Source: Fluviicola sp. (GTDB lineage Bacteria > Bacteroidota > Bacteroidia > Flavobacteriales_D > Crocinitomicaceae). From it: a DNA stretch of 64,000 bases. The stretch is taken from assembly GCA_002734085.1 (NCBI GenBank), contig NVXV01000012.1, positions 1-64,000 of the forward strand, given 5' to 3'. The notes under the pieces were generated by a model. It did not search any database and had not been told where the DNA came from. It worked only from the letters and a program-made list of their open reading frames with translations. Each line of letters opens with the position of its first letter. Position 1 is the first letter of the stretch. This document shows positions 9,001 to 17,116 of the stretch, one piece after another. The position numbers and the translations under genes are program-made.

Positions 9001-11158
9001 TAAAGCCAATAGCTCCTAGTTCTTCTATCAAAACAAAATCTTCAGAAGCGGAATTATTTGATGACGTAAATATATCACCCGTATAACATCCATTTCCAAT
9101 AACTATGGGGTATTTTCCTGTATTTCCCCAATTTTCAGGATCATCAATACTTTGATCAAACCCATTTGCCGTTGCATGTCCAAAGAATGTCATTAATGAG
9201 ATTCCATTCTCTAAATAATCATTTACCTCCGTAGTCAATAGCGGATTGAATGGGTTTGAAGTAGTTTTAAAGTAAGAAGTTACATTCCCACCAAAATACT
9301 CGCTTTCAATCGTTTGTTTGTAACTGTTCAAGTATGTTCTAAACGAGTTTTGTTCACCTGGATTTCCTCCTCCTCCAAAATGTAATATCTGTTTTTGCCA
9401 CTCCTTATTTGGCTTGTTATAAACATCATTTTGATTTTGATTGATCTCGTAAATTTTCAATTTGTTTAAATACCCAATAAGTTCTTGGTTACTACGAGCA
9501 GCTACACGACCAGTAGGGATTACAGGAGTCCAACTATTAGAACCATTCCACTTATTTGTTATACAAACATCGCTTGAAGGATAACCAAAACTTGGCACTA
9601 GGTTTAATGATGAAATCGCACTGTTTTTTCGTACACTCCCTGCTGAACTAGTGTTTGGATTACTTGCCTCTCGAATACCTTTACCAAGGAGTATTAAAGC
9701 AACTGGCTTTTGAGTACTTAAATTATACGCTAAATTTGCAGCTCTTCTAATTCCGAAAATATGCTTTGGTATACCTCCCCCAAACTGCAATGATAATTCA
9801 TCAACATAGAGTGTGATCACATTGTGACTTCCTCCTAAAGTACTCGATCTATAATTTGCATATTCATCAGAGCTGGACTCTAGTGTTTTCGATGTAAAAA
9901 TCAAATACGCATTCTCATAATTAAATGATAAATAATTCGTGAAATCACCTGTTCCATTTACTGCGCTTAAATTAGAAATTGACACAATATCGTCTTCACT
10001 TGAAATAACAAATTTTTGACGCTGAGACACTGTTGTATTGGGTATTAACCCGCTCCAAATACCACTATTATTAACAAAAGGTATTTTGCGAGGAACATTA
10101 CCTCCAAAAACATATGCTGAAGGATTAGTAATATTGGTATTTGTTAAATCCAAGCGAATTTTTGCTTGAGAAGCATTGTTCAACACGTAAAACTCTCCGT
10201 AAGAATTATTATTCAGATTTGTCGTTCTAGGGTATTTCAGCGACACATAGCTTAGGGATTGATAATCTGTTGCAACTCCTAAATCACCAACAATATAAAA
10301 CAACGCATTCGTTGTACCATTTGAGAGAACTGAAGGAGGTATAGTTTCGTCCACTACTGTTTGTCCGTACCCCGTAGAAATTTCATCAAACAGTATTGTT
10401 CCATCTATTTGCCATCTTAAATGGTGGTTACCACTCCCACCACTTGGTATAGCAGCATCTGAATTACGGGTTGATTTTGCATGAAACTCAACATCAGGAG
10501 CTCCACCACCGGTATACAAAGAAGGCGTTGAAATCGGCACAGTTAGTGGCGTATATCCACTACTCATTCCATTATAATTAGGACTTCCCCAGCCTTCACC
10601 TTCTACAAAAAACGAGCTATACGCAGAGTATTTTGATAGACCTCCGTAATAATATGAGTTATAGTTTATTTCAGAATGCTGAATAATAAAGGGAGCTACA
10701 TTATAAATTGAAAAATTCACATCAGACTCTTCTATGAAACGCTTGGTTGAACCCGTAGTCCATGTTAAAAAATAATATAATGTATCACTATATAAACTAT
10801 ACGCTGGATTACCTATCGTATTCGGATCTTCATAAAGCGAAGAGTCTAACCAACCATCATTCTTTTCAGCATAAAATTCAATATAGTCTCCTCCATCAAA
10901 GGAGTTGTCTCCCCCATCTTCAACGAATAAAGTTAATTCTCTTTCTTTCCCGAAAACTTGAAATTGACTGGGATTAATCGTATTCACTGGAATACCTGCA
11001 TCTAACATGGACTGATAAGAAATCCGATAAATCCCATCTTCCAAAACAGTAAACTTGTAATATTTTTGTCCGTAATCAATCCATTCATTACCGTACTGCT
11101 GCCCCCAAAGAAATGAGGGTAGTATAAGTAATAATAAATAAACTAGACATTTTTTCAT
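6005..11158 (-). CDS. porU: T9SS sortase-like C25 peptidase (PorU/PorU2-like)
   Basis: 1717 residues from the ATG at 11158, chosen because it begins the signal peptide MKKCLVYLLLLILPSFLWGQ and follows the stop of the upstream gene by one base. A longer alternative start (11188) would overlap that gene. Gingipain-type C25 peptidase core: catalytic His661 in FFGHA and Cys691 in GNGCYTGD, 30 residues apart as in gingipain-like sortases. Long beta-rich repeats follow, and a C-terminal YPNPF...GVYLYRVK region resembles a T9SS sorting domain. PorU cleaves the C-terminal signal of T9SS cargo and attaches it to A-LPS at the cell surface. It is clearly longer than the classical PorU (about 1150 residues), so it may be the second PorU2-type class. 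The neighbouring PorV-like gene supports a T9SS role. Confidence 0.85.
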   Translation of the reverse strand: MKKCLVYLLLLILPSFLWGQQYGNEWIDYGQKYYKFTVLEDGIYRISYQSMLDAGIPVNTINPSQFQVFGKERELTLFVEDGGDNSFDGGDYIEFYAEKNDGWLDSSLYEDPNTIGNPAYSLYSDTLYYFLTWTTGSTKRFIEESDVNFSIYNVAPFIIQHSEINYNSYYYGGLSKYSAYSSFFVEGEGWGSPNYNGMSSGYTPLTVPISTPSLYTGGGAPDVEFHAKSTRNSDAAIPSGGSGNHHLRWQIDGTILFDEISTGYGQTVVDETIPPSVLSNGTTNALFYIVGDLGVATDYQSLSYVSLKYPRTTNLNNNSYGEFYVLNNASQAKIRLDLTNTNITNPSAYVFGGNVPRKIPFVNNSGIWSGLIPNTTVSQRQKFVISSEDDIVSISNLSAVNGTGDFTNYLSFNYENAYLIFTSKTLESSSDEYANYRSSTLGGSHNVITLYVDELSLQFGGGIPKHIFGIRRAANLAYNLSTQKPVALILLGKGIREASNPNTSSAGSVRKNSAISSLNLVPSFGYPSSDVCITNKWNGSNSWTPVIPTGRVAARSNQELIGYLNKLKIYEINQNQNDVYNKPNKEWQKQILHFGGGGNPGEQNSFRTYLNSYKQTIESEYFGGNVTSYFKTTSNPFNPLLTTEVNDYLENGISLMTFFGHATANGFDQSIDDPENWGNTGKYPIVIGNGCYTGDIFTSSNNSASEDFVLIEELGAIGFISSSKEGYAGQLNLYTSELYRQMGPLSYGSSFGKQIQNTIEEVEGSNSSFLIETTVTQMTLHGDPAMKLNWHANPEIDLTVQDVFFQPSQIDLTTDSLTMNIVLTNLGQSIIDTFNMVVERNFPNSTIDSVYQIQIPRLDFRDTIQLRMPVQQDIASGMNQFNVLVDLPSFINEQYDEFNNNQITKDFFINIDGIVPVLPYDYAVVPNDSVVLKASTINSLATYNNYRFEIDTTDLFNSPFRRYAMKSGLGGVKEVFPNDWQLVSNNAQAPLQLEDSVAYFWRVAVDSTAPQWIEHSFQYIKNKEGWGQDHFFQFKKGSFSGVGYERPTRTRSFEPLEAIVSCDVYDNANTAAKFNETLWKLNGQVAEYNLCTTAPSLHVAVIDPATMEPWGTFNNGQNTDHQFDNVNNGSSCRDRVEYYFIFRQNTQAQLQALDTMIQHKVPDGHYILIYSSIRGEFDDWSANYPNLFTTLQNMGSDSIQVGMDNRAFIFLTRKGDPSTTQEVLAQNPGEFISLTATIDGSSDSGVERSTLIGPSAEWETLYWKQEPSENPTDDRTTLRIKALDWNKSVQMEIDTTFTLIDSIVNLNNLIPANQYPYLQLEARYKDTVNSTPAQVNRWHVLYQTLPEAAIDGSNGHVFTPVSQDSLQEGVDVSFAVDVKNISHLNMDSLLINYWVTDKNQVMHPIPYNRQDSLRAGEVLRDTITFSSDYLGGSNTLWMEVNPYNSGFNNTLKDQPELAHFNNVLQIPFFLEEDDVNPILDVTFDGMHILNGDIVNPNAEILITLKDDNPFLLMNEDADTSNFGIFLTDPSGVQTKIPFIDESGQQVLQWIPANESNLKFKIIYNADFEQEGEYELLIQGTDNSGNLSGDLEYRVKFEVILASTITHMMNYPNPFSTSTRFVFTLTGNQPPDELIIQIMTVTGRIVREITENEIGPIRIGRNITEYAWDGRDEFGDQLANGVYLYRVKAQIDGEPIEHRSSGADKHFKKSWGKMYLMR

Positions 11159-11159
11159 T

Positions 11160-12263
11160 TTACTTTTTAAATGAGTCCTTAAAACCAAATTTAAGGGAAA
11201 TTACGTGAGAAAACAACGCTTCTGACTGATTTCCAATATTTGTAAAAGCATAATCCAATGTGACTCCTTTAAAAGTTACCCCCAATCCAACATTTGGCTG
11301 AAAAACCAGGTCTTGTGAATCATCAAAGTTTTTTACGTATTGAAAATTGTTTACTCCCGTACGAATCGCAACGATATCTTTCCATCCTATTTCAAGTCCC
11401 ATAACTGGATCAACACTTACTACACCTGACTTTATCAGCGTATTTCTACGACCGTCTGTTGTAATAGAAGCATTAATTTCTGGCGCTATATAAATATCGT
11501 GAAAGCCAGTTTCAAATCTTCTTTGAGCTGCCAAAATAAGTCGAGGCAATGTAAGTTCTAGTCCATTTTCAGGGATTTCGTTACCTGTTTCGATAAAAAC
11601 CTCTTGCATGTTCGCATCTAAATCAAAAATCCATGCATTGAAAGTCGAAGTAACATCTCTAGCCATAGCTCCAAAATGCCATTTATTATTGAGATTGTAT
11701 TGCGCACCAGCGTCGATACCAAAGCCCCAACTTCTTGCAAAATCTCCAGCTCTTCTGTGTACAATCTTAACTGTACCACCAATACTTAGTCCTTCAATTT
11801 TAGTTTTTCGAGCGTACGAAAATAAAAACGCATAGTCGGCCGCAGTAAATAAAGTGATTCTATCATAATCAATGTTACCTTCATTATCAATGAGTTGCGT
11901 TGTGTTTGGTATATCATCTACCCCAAAGCGGATGGCTGCAAAGCCAACGGTGCTTTGATCATCGATACTATGAGCTAGTCCTAAATAATCGTATTTTGCA
12001 ATTCCTGCAAAATACTCCGAATGCATCAGACTAACTTCCAAATTGTTCTGAACATGCGTTAACCCTGCAGGGTTCCAATAAGCAGAAGTAACATCATTCA
12101 CACTTCCAACTAATGCATTACCGAGCCCTAGTGCTTTGGCTCCAACACCAATTTGTAAAAATTCGTTTGAATATTTAGGTGCTACTGTCTCATCATCTTG
12201 TGCTGAAAGACTTAATGTGAACCCTAGAGTGGCTAAAGCCAGAATATATTTTGTAATTTTCAT
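11160..12263 (-). CDS. PorV/PorQ-family outer membrane beta-barrel protein
   Basis: 367 residues from the ATG at 12263, which opens the signal peptide MKITKYILALATLGFTLSLSAQ; a longer frame to 12281 would precede it with an unlikely leader. The motif GVGAKALGLGNALVGSVNDV followed by YWNPAGL is the hallmark of FadL-like PorV/PorQ proteins. The remainder alternates like a 14-strand barrel. PorV shuttles T9SS cargo from the translocon to the PorU sortase, so adjacency to the PorU-like gene (one-base gap, same operon) implies the two work as a pair. It could instead be a PorV paralogue devoted to this sortase. Confidence 0.85.
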   Translation of the reverse strand: MKITKYILALATLGFTLSLSAQDDETVAPKYSNEFLQIGVGAKALGLGNALVGSVNDVTSAYWNPAGLTHVQNNLEVSLMHSEYFAGIAKYDYLGLAHSIDDQSTVGFAAIRFGVDDIPNTTQLIDNEGNIDYDRITLFTAADYAFLFSYARKTKIEGLSIGGTVKIVHRRAGDFARSWGFGIDAGAQYNLNNKWHFGAMARDVTSTFNAWIFDLDANMQEVFIETGNEIPENGLELTLPRLILAAQRRFETGFHDIYIAPEINASITTDGRRNTLIKSGVVSVDPVMGLEIGWKDIVAIRTGVNNFQYVKNFDDSQDLVFQPNVGLGVTFKGVTLDYAFTNIGNQSEALFSHVISLKFGFKDSFKK

Positions 12264-12450
12264 ATAACAGAAAAACTGCAAATTTGCTTAAAAATTGTAT
12301 CAAGTACCCTCAAAATAAAGAACAATTTAAAACAATAACGTAAAATCAGTATGAATAGTTGTTCAAAACAAAGGATATATCTCATTAATTGCAAACAAAG
12401 CGACGATTTTTCAACAATAATGAAAACATAATTCGTTAATTTGTATTCTT

Positions 12451-13311
12451 ATGTTCAACGCAGCAAATATTATTACAGGATTTAACCTTCTATTTGGAGT
12501 TGGCAGTATAATAATGACTTTTTCAGGAAGGATAGAGTTGGCAGTACTTGCGATTTTCGTTGGTGCCATTTGTGATTTTGCAGATGGATTTGTCGCTCGA
12601 TTAACTAAAAAACAAAGTGAATTAGGAAAACAGCTTGATTCACTGGCAGACCTCGTAACATTCGGTGTAGCCCCTGGTGTTATTGTTTTTGTATTACTTA
12701 TTATTTCTGGTGCATGGGATATTATTTCAGTAAACGGTGGAAGCTTTAATGACCTTTGGTTCGAAGGTACTTTCGGACATAACGTCAACTATTGGACCTC
12801 TGTTTATTTTAATGACTTAGTCGGAAATATGAACGTAACTTACCCCCCTCATTTTACAGGATGGTACTTATTCCTTCCTTTTATAGGTTTATTGATTCCA
12901 TTTTTCAGCTTGTTCCGACTAGCAAAATTCAACCTAGACGAAAGACAATCCACTGGATTTATTGGACTGCCTACCCCTGCCAACAGTTTATTTTTTGCCT
13001 CATTTGCACTTGTACTATGGGATGGGTTCGGCGAAGGAGATTGGAAAACTGTCTTGTCAATGACCTTGATTAAAGATCAAGTTTTAATGTCATTAGTTGT
13101 TATATTTTCAATTCTTACAGTGAGCGAACTACCTCTTTTTTCCTTAAAATTTTCAAGCTTCAAATGGAAAGAAAATATAATTCGTTACTTGTTTTTACTG
13201 ATGTCAGCAATTCTTATTTTGACTTTATGGGTTTGGTCATTACCCGTCATTGTGATTCTCTATATTATAATGTCCGTGGTAAATAATCAATTTCGCAAGA
13301 GTACAAGGTAA
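12451..13311 (+). CDS. pssA: CDP-diacylglycerol-serine O-phosphatidyltransferase
   Basis: 286-residue integral membrane protein with several hydrophobic helices. The CDP-alcohol phosphatidyltransferase signature D-x2-DG-x2-AR-x8-G-x3-D-x3-D is complete, at about residues 42-67 (DFADGFVAR ... GKQLDSLAD). It joins serine to CDP-diacylglycerol, the first step to phosphatidylserine and phosphatidylethanolamine. Assignment to serine rather than glycerol phosphate rests on overall resemblance to Bacteroidota PssA. It is divergent from the porV-like gene (187-bp gap) and converges on the thioredoxin-like gene with a 14-bp gap. Confidence 0.9.
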   Translation: MFNAANIITGFNLLFGVGSIIMTFSGRIELAVLAIFVGAICDFADGFVARLTKKQSELGKQLDSLADLVTFGVAPGVIVFVLLIISGAWDIISVNGGSFNDLWFEGTFGHNVNYWTSVYFNDLVGNMNVTYPPHFTGWYLFLPFIGLLIPFFSLFRLAKFNLDERQSTGFIGLPTPANSLFFASFALVLWDGFGEGDWKTVLSMTLIKDQVLMSLVVIFSILTVSELPLFSLKFSSFKWKENIIRYLFLLMSAILILTLWVWSLPVIVILYIIMSVVNNQFRKSTR

Positions 13312-13325
13312 GAGTAAGAACCCAA

Positions 13326-13820
13326 CTACTTCAAATACTTTTCAATTGTAATATGTAAATTTAATCCGCGCAACTCGTTTCCTTGCGCTAAAATATTTCC
13401 TTCACCATCGATTAAAAATGAATAGGGAATAGAGCGTACATTATACATTCGTGAAACGGCTCCATCTTGATCCAATCCATGGTATTTCCATTTAAGATCA
13501 TCTTTTTTAATGGCTTTTTTCCATTTAGCTTTATCCTTATCCAAAGAAACACTTATAATTTCAAATTTCTTCCCATTAACAAATTTCTCATCGTGATATT
13601 TCTCATAAGCTTCTACCACATTAGGGTTTTCTTGTCTACAAGGTCCGCACCACGACGCCCAAAAATCAATGAGAACAAGTTTACCTTCTAGATCTGATAA
13701 TGAAATTTCTTTTCCGTCCTTATCTGTGATTGTAAAATCGATTGCTCGCTTTCCATTTGAAGGTTGAGCAAAAAAAGTGAATGTAAGAAACAACGTTGTA
13801 ATTGAAAGTAATAATTTCAT
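13326..13820 (-). CDS. TlpA-like periplasmic thioredoxin-fold protein
   Basis: 164 residues with a signal peptide (MKLLLSITTLFLTFTFFAQ) and a single AhpC/TSA-thioredoxin domain. The active site is WCGPC (Cys58, Cys61) after the strand VLIDFWAS; the cis-proline is in RSIPYSFLID. Exported TlpA/ResA-like proteins reduce disulfides in periplasmic partners such as apocytochromes, but the partner here is not evident. Monocistronic, between convergent pssA and the murA operon. Confidence 0.88.
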   Translation of the reverse strand: MKLLLSITTLFLTFTFFAQPSNGKRAIDFTITDKDGKEISLSDLEGKLVLIDFWASWCGPCRQENPNVVEAYEKYHDEKFVNGKKFEIISVSLDKDKAKWKKAIKKDDLKWKYHGLDQDGAVSRMYNVRSIPYSFLIDGEGNILAQGNELRGLNLHITIEKYLK

Positions 13821-13941
13821 AGGTCTAATATTAATAAATACATTAATTATATTGCAAAAACAAAGCCAAAATCAAGTTGTCAAATCGGATTTCAAATAAA
13901 GAGAAAACAAGTCTTCACTAATTATTCAAAATCAAAAGGAT

Positions 13942-15249
13942 TTATGACATTCTGCGAATATCAGCTCCTAAATTATTCAAACGGATATCTATATCTTGAT
14001 ATCCACGATCTATTTGTTCTATATTATGAATAACACTTTTACCTTCTGCTGACAACGCCGCAATCAATAAAGAAACCCCCGCTCTAATATCCGGTGAAGT
14101 CATTTGAATACCGCGTAATTGTGTTTGTTTATCCATTCCAATAACGGTTGCTCTGTGCGGATCACACAAAATAATCTGAGCTCCCATATCAATTAATTTA
14201 TCGACAAAGAACAAACGTGATTCAAACATCTTTTGGTGAATCAATACACTTCCTTTTGCTTGCGTTGCAACTACCAATACTATACTCAATAAATCAGGCG
14301 TAAATCCTGGCCATGGCGCATCAGAAACTGTAAGAATAGACCCATCAATAAAAGTATCTACTTCATATGACTTCTGAGAGGGAATGAACAAATCATCTCC
14401 TCTAAGCTCCATTTTTATTCCAAGTCGCTTAAATATTGTTGGGATAATTCCAAGGTGCTCATACCCTACATCCTTAATTGTGATTTCTGATTCAGTCATC
14501 GCTGCTAAACCGATGAAACTTCCAATCTCAATCATGTCGGGAAGAATTCTGTGATAACATCCTGATAGTGATTTCACGCCTTCAATGTGCAATAAATTAC
14601 TTCCAACACCAGTGATTTTAGCCCCCATGTTGTTCATCATTTTACACAACTGCTGTAGGTAAGGTTCACATGCAGCATTATAAATCGTTGTTTTACCTTT
14701 GGCTAAAACAGCCGCCATAACAATGTTTGCTGTTCCAGTTACCGAAGCTTCATCCATATGGATATATAAACCCTCGAGTTTTTTAGCCTCAACTGTATAA
14801 AAGTGCTCTTTAGAATCAAAGTTAAACTTAGCCCCTAATTTAATGAGTCCATCAAAATGTGTGTCTAATCGACGACGACCAATTTTATCTCCTCCAGGTT
14901 TAGGCATAAATGCTTTCCCGAAACGAGCCAATAAAGGTCCAATAATCATAACCGAACCTCTCAAGCCACTTGCTCTGGACTTAAAATCTTCTGATTTCAA
15001 ATAGTCAAGGTCAAGATCCTTCGCTTGAAAAGTATAGGTACCTTTCTCAACTTTTTCAATCTTCACTCCCATTGCCTGGAGTAAATTTATCAGCTTGTTG
15101 ACATCAATGATATCAGGCAAGTTAGAAATAGTTACTTTTTCTGGGGTAAGCAAAACACCACATAAAATTTGTAATGCCTCGTTTTTTGCTCCTTGAGGAA
15201 CAACTTCACCTTTTAATTTCTTTCCTCCGTGGATTTCAAATGATGCCAT
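13942..15249 (-). CDS. murA: UDP-N-acetylglucosamine 1-carboxyvinyltransferase
   Basis: 435 residues, the usual length. It catalyses the first committed step of peptidoglycan synthesis, enolpyruvyl transfer from PEP to UDP-GlcNAc. Lys22 in QGAKNEAL and the second-half motifs (DMIEIGSF, PDIRAGVSLLIAAL) are intact. The loop that holds the fosfomycin-target cysteine in E. coli (PGGC, Cys115) reads PGGD here, so Asp121 replaces it. In other MurA proteins this substitution keeps activity but prevents fosfomycin alkylation. The gene is translated 6 bases downstream of the DUF4290 gene, a pairing I recognise from other Bacteroidota. Confidence 0.97.
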   Translation of the reverse strand: MASFEIHGGKKLKGEVVPQGAKNEALQILCGVLLTPEKVTISNLPDIIDVNKLINLLQAMGVKIEKVEKGTYTFQAKDLDLDYLKSEDFKSRASGLRGSVMIIGPLLARFGKAFMPKPGGDKIGRRRLDTHFDGLIKLGAKFNFDSKEHFYTVEAKKLEGLYIHMDEASVTGTANIVMAAVLAKGKTTIYNAACEPYLQQLCKMMNNMGAKITGVGSNLLHIEGVKSLSGCYHRILPDMIEIGSFIGLAAMTESEITIKDVGYEHLGIIPTIFKRLGIKMELRGDDLFIPSQKSYEVDTFIDGSILTVSDAPWPGFTPDLLSIVLVVATQAKGSVLIHQKMFESRLFFVDKLIDMGAQIILCDPHRATVIGMDKQTQLRGIQMTSPDIRAGVSLLIAALSAEGKSVIHNIEQIDRGYQDIDIRLNNLGADIRRMS

Positions 15250-15255
15250 GAACTA

Positions 15256-15903
15256 TTATTTTCTACGTTTTTTAGATTTCGAATGCTTCTTATTACTACG
15301 CTGCTTAGTTGGAGCGATACCAAATTGTTTTAAAATTTGATTCGTTGATTTCAATTCTTCAGGATTTTGAAGCATTAACTTACCCTTAGATAATTCCTTT
15401 AAATGCTGGGCAATTGCTCTATTCTCTACATTTTCAGTATGGAATGTTAGGTAATTCTTCTTTAGTAAGTTACCCAAAACACCCGTTAGATATTCTTTTT
15501 CTTCTTCATCTTCTACTTTAGAAGCCTCACGAATCATTTCTTCTGTATAATGTCCAAAATGTCCATATTTACTTTTGTTCTTAGGATAAGGCATGTCTTT
15601 AGGACGCTCCTTCAATTTCTCAGGAGAAGGAATTGGATAAGGTGAGTCTACATCCAATTCAAACTCACTCATGATAAATAAATGCGTCCAAAGTTTATGC
15701 GTATAATCTTCAACATCTCTCAAATGAGGATTAAGTTGACCCATCACATCTATTATAGCGCGGACAGCTTTATTGCGTTCTTCACGTGATTCGATTTTCT
15801 TAGCGTAATCAATCATGTTCTGAACATTGCGACCGTACTCTGGAATATGCAAATTAGGTCGTTCCGTGTTATACGAAAGCGCATTAAGCGAATTTTCTCT
15901 CAA
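15256..15903 (-). CDS. DUF4290 family protein
   Basis: 215-residue soluble, charged protein matching the Bacteroidota-specific DUF4290 family, with motifs such as PEYGRNVQNMIDYA near the N-terminus, YTHKLWTHLFIMSEFELDVD in the middle and a lysine-rich tail (KKHSKSKKRRK). No signal peptide or membrane segment. First gene of a two-gene operon with murA (6-bp gap). The function is not known. Conserved linkage to murA suggests, but does not prove, a role connected with cell-wall synthesis. Confidence 0.85.
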   Translation of the reverse strand: MRENSLNALSYNTERPNLHIPEYGRNVQNMIDYAKKIESREERNKAVRAIIDVMGQLNPHLRDVEDYTHKLWTHLFIMSEFELDVDSPYPIPSPEKLKERPKDMPYPKNKSKYGHFGHYTEEMIREASKVEDEEEKEYLTGVLGNLLKKNYLTFHTENVENRAIAQHLKELSKGKLMLQNPEELKSTNQILKQFGIAPTKQRSNKKHSKSKKRRK

Positions 15904-15938
15904 TTTTATAGTATTTTAAATTTACAATGATTCGAAAC

Positions 15939-15959
15939 AAGGAGGAATTGCTCCTCCTT
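15939..15959 (-). terminator. hairpin between the 32-residue ORF and DUF4290
   Basis: A perfect 7-bp stem AAGGAGG (15939-15945) with CCTCCTT (15953-15959) and a 7-nt loop; on the minus strand it is followed by GTTTCG. It lies 9 bases past the stop of the small ORF, so it may end that transcript or attenuate read-through into DUF4290-murA. Confidence 0.55.
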
Positions 15960-15967
15960 CAAATTTC

Positions 15968-16066
15968 CTAAGCCCAGAATAAAATGTACCCAATTACACC
16001 TAAAGCAAAGATGGTGTAAATAGTAGCTACTGCAGCTGTTGATTCGTCAAAAAAGTTACCAGACAT
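15968..16066 (-). CDS. 32-residue single-pass membrane protein
   Basis: ATG at 16064-16066 and TAG at 15968-15970 give a 32-residue product: a short acidic N-terminus (MSGNFFDEST) followed by one hydrophobic helix (about 11-31, AAVATIYTIFALGVIGYILF) ending FWA. The composition is that of a small membrane subunit or regulator. I do not recognise the family. Support: good coding content, a hairpin directly downstream, and position as the only reading frame in a 343-bp gap. It might belong to the DUF4290-murA transcript. Chance ORF is the alternative. Confidence 0.6.
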   Translation of the reverse strand: MSGNFFDESTAAVATIYTIFALGVIGYILFWA

Positions 16067-16202
16067 AATAATTGAATTTTGGAGTAAAAATAATAAATCT
16101 ATATAAGAATAGACCAAAAGATGCTTGGAATTTCTAAAATAATACAAACATCTCTATTTTTTAAAAAATTATGCATTCATAAAATATAAATTAATTTTTA
16201 TT

Positions 16203-16210
16203 TAGATTTG
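16203..16210 (+). promoter_or_regulatory. candidate -7 box (TAGATTTG)
   Basis: Matches TAnnTTTG, 36 bases before the ATG at 16247. No clear TTTG lies 20 bases upstream, so only the -7 element is supported. Confidence 0.45.
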
Positions 16211-16246
16211 ATTTAAATATTACTTTACATACAAAGCTACTTACTT

Positions 16247-17116
16247 ATGAAAAATCTGATTTTCATCACATTGGGCTTCATTCTTCTTGTACTAGTTGGT
16301 TGTGCGAGTTTTAATCGAGTAAGCTACAACGGATACCGAGCAATCAGTTCTCCTGAAGTAACAGAAACAATAGAACGCAACGATATTTACATACACGACG
16401 GAAAAGAAACGTATAAAGTTCTTTCACCCTCTCTAAAGGATTCTTCTATTTACGGGAAACTTGAAAAGGTAACTCGGAAATCAAAAATAGATTCACTTCA
16501 AGACAACGACTTGAAATTAAAAAAGAAAGACCCCCTTGTTTATGCAGTTAACCTGTACGTTTCAGATCCGGTTAGTAGTTTTTCAAAAAACAATTCATCT
16601 GATCAAGAATCAAAAGACTCAACGCTTAATAAGACTGAAAATAATGAGGTAAATTCAAACAAATCAGAGCATATCCTAGACTTAAAAGATGTCGATAGAG
16701 TTGAAGCTTATGCAGCGGATTCAAATCGTTTAGGAATGATTCTATTAATTGTTATTGGTGGAATAATAACTGTGGGACTAATCGTTTGGTTATTAATTAT
16801 AGCACTAGTAGAAGGATCGAAAGCTAGTGGTGAGGCTAGCAGTGAATCAAGTGCCGAGTCGTCAGGTGGTGATGATGGCTCGTGTTATATCGCAACCATG
16901 TCTTACGGTTCCTATGATGCGCCGGAGGTTCTTGTCTTGCGTAGCTTTAGAGATAAGTTTTTAAAACAATTCTTTCTTGGAAGAAAGTTTATTTCATTTT
17001 ACTATAAATACGCACCCAAATTTGTTGATAAACACAAAAGAAGTTACTGGATCCATAAATTTATAAGGTCAATTTTAAATCAATTTGTTTTCATACTAAA
17101 GAAACTAAATTTTTAA
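16247..17116 (+). CDS. lipoprotein-like membrane protein with CFI-box C-terminus
   Basis: 289 residues. The N-terminus has a lipobox (LVGC after a hydrophobic stretch), so it is probably lipidated. A polar serine/lysine-rich middle region follows, then one transmembrane helix (about 163-190), then a low-complexity linker rich in Ser, Glu and Gly. The C-terminal 78 residues begin SCYIATMSYGSYDAPEV and continue VLRSFRDKFL, GRKFISFYYKYAP. This is the CFI-box-CTERM pattern, a small C-terminal module found on otherwise unrelated bacterial proteins; its function is not established. The stop codon overlaps the next start (TAATG), so the two genes are translationally coupled. Confidence 0.75.
   Translation: MKNLIFITLGFILLVLVGCASFNRVSYNGYRAISSPEVTETIERNDIYIHDGKETYKVLSPSLKDSSIYGKLEKVTRKSKIDSLQDNDLKLKKKDPLVYAVNLYVSDPVSSFSKNNSSDQESKDSTLNKTENNEVNSNKSEHILDLKDVDRVEAYAADSNRLGMILLIVIGGIITVGLIVWLLIIALVEGSKASGEASSESSAESSGGDDGSCYIATMSYGSYDAPEVLVLRSFRDKFLKQFFLGRKFISFYYKYAPKFVDKHKRSYWIHKFIRSILNQFVFILKKLNF

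Noticed and set aside
12411-12788. 125-residue minus-strand frame over the start of pssA
   Set aside because: Antisense to the conserved CDP-alcohol phosphotransferase signature; no recognisable protein features.
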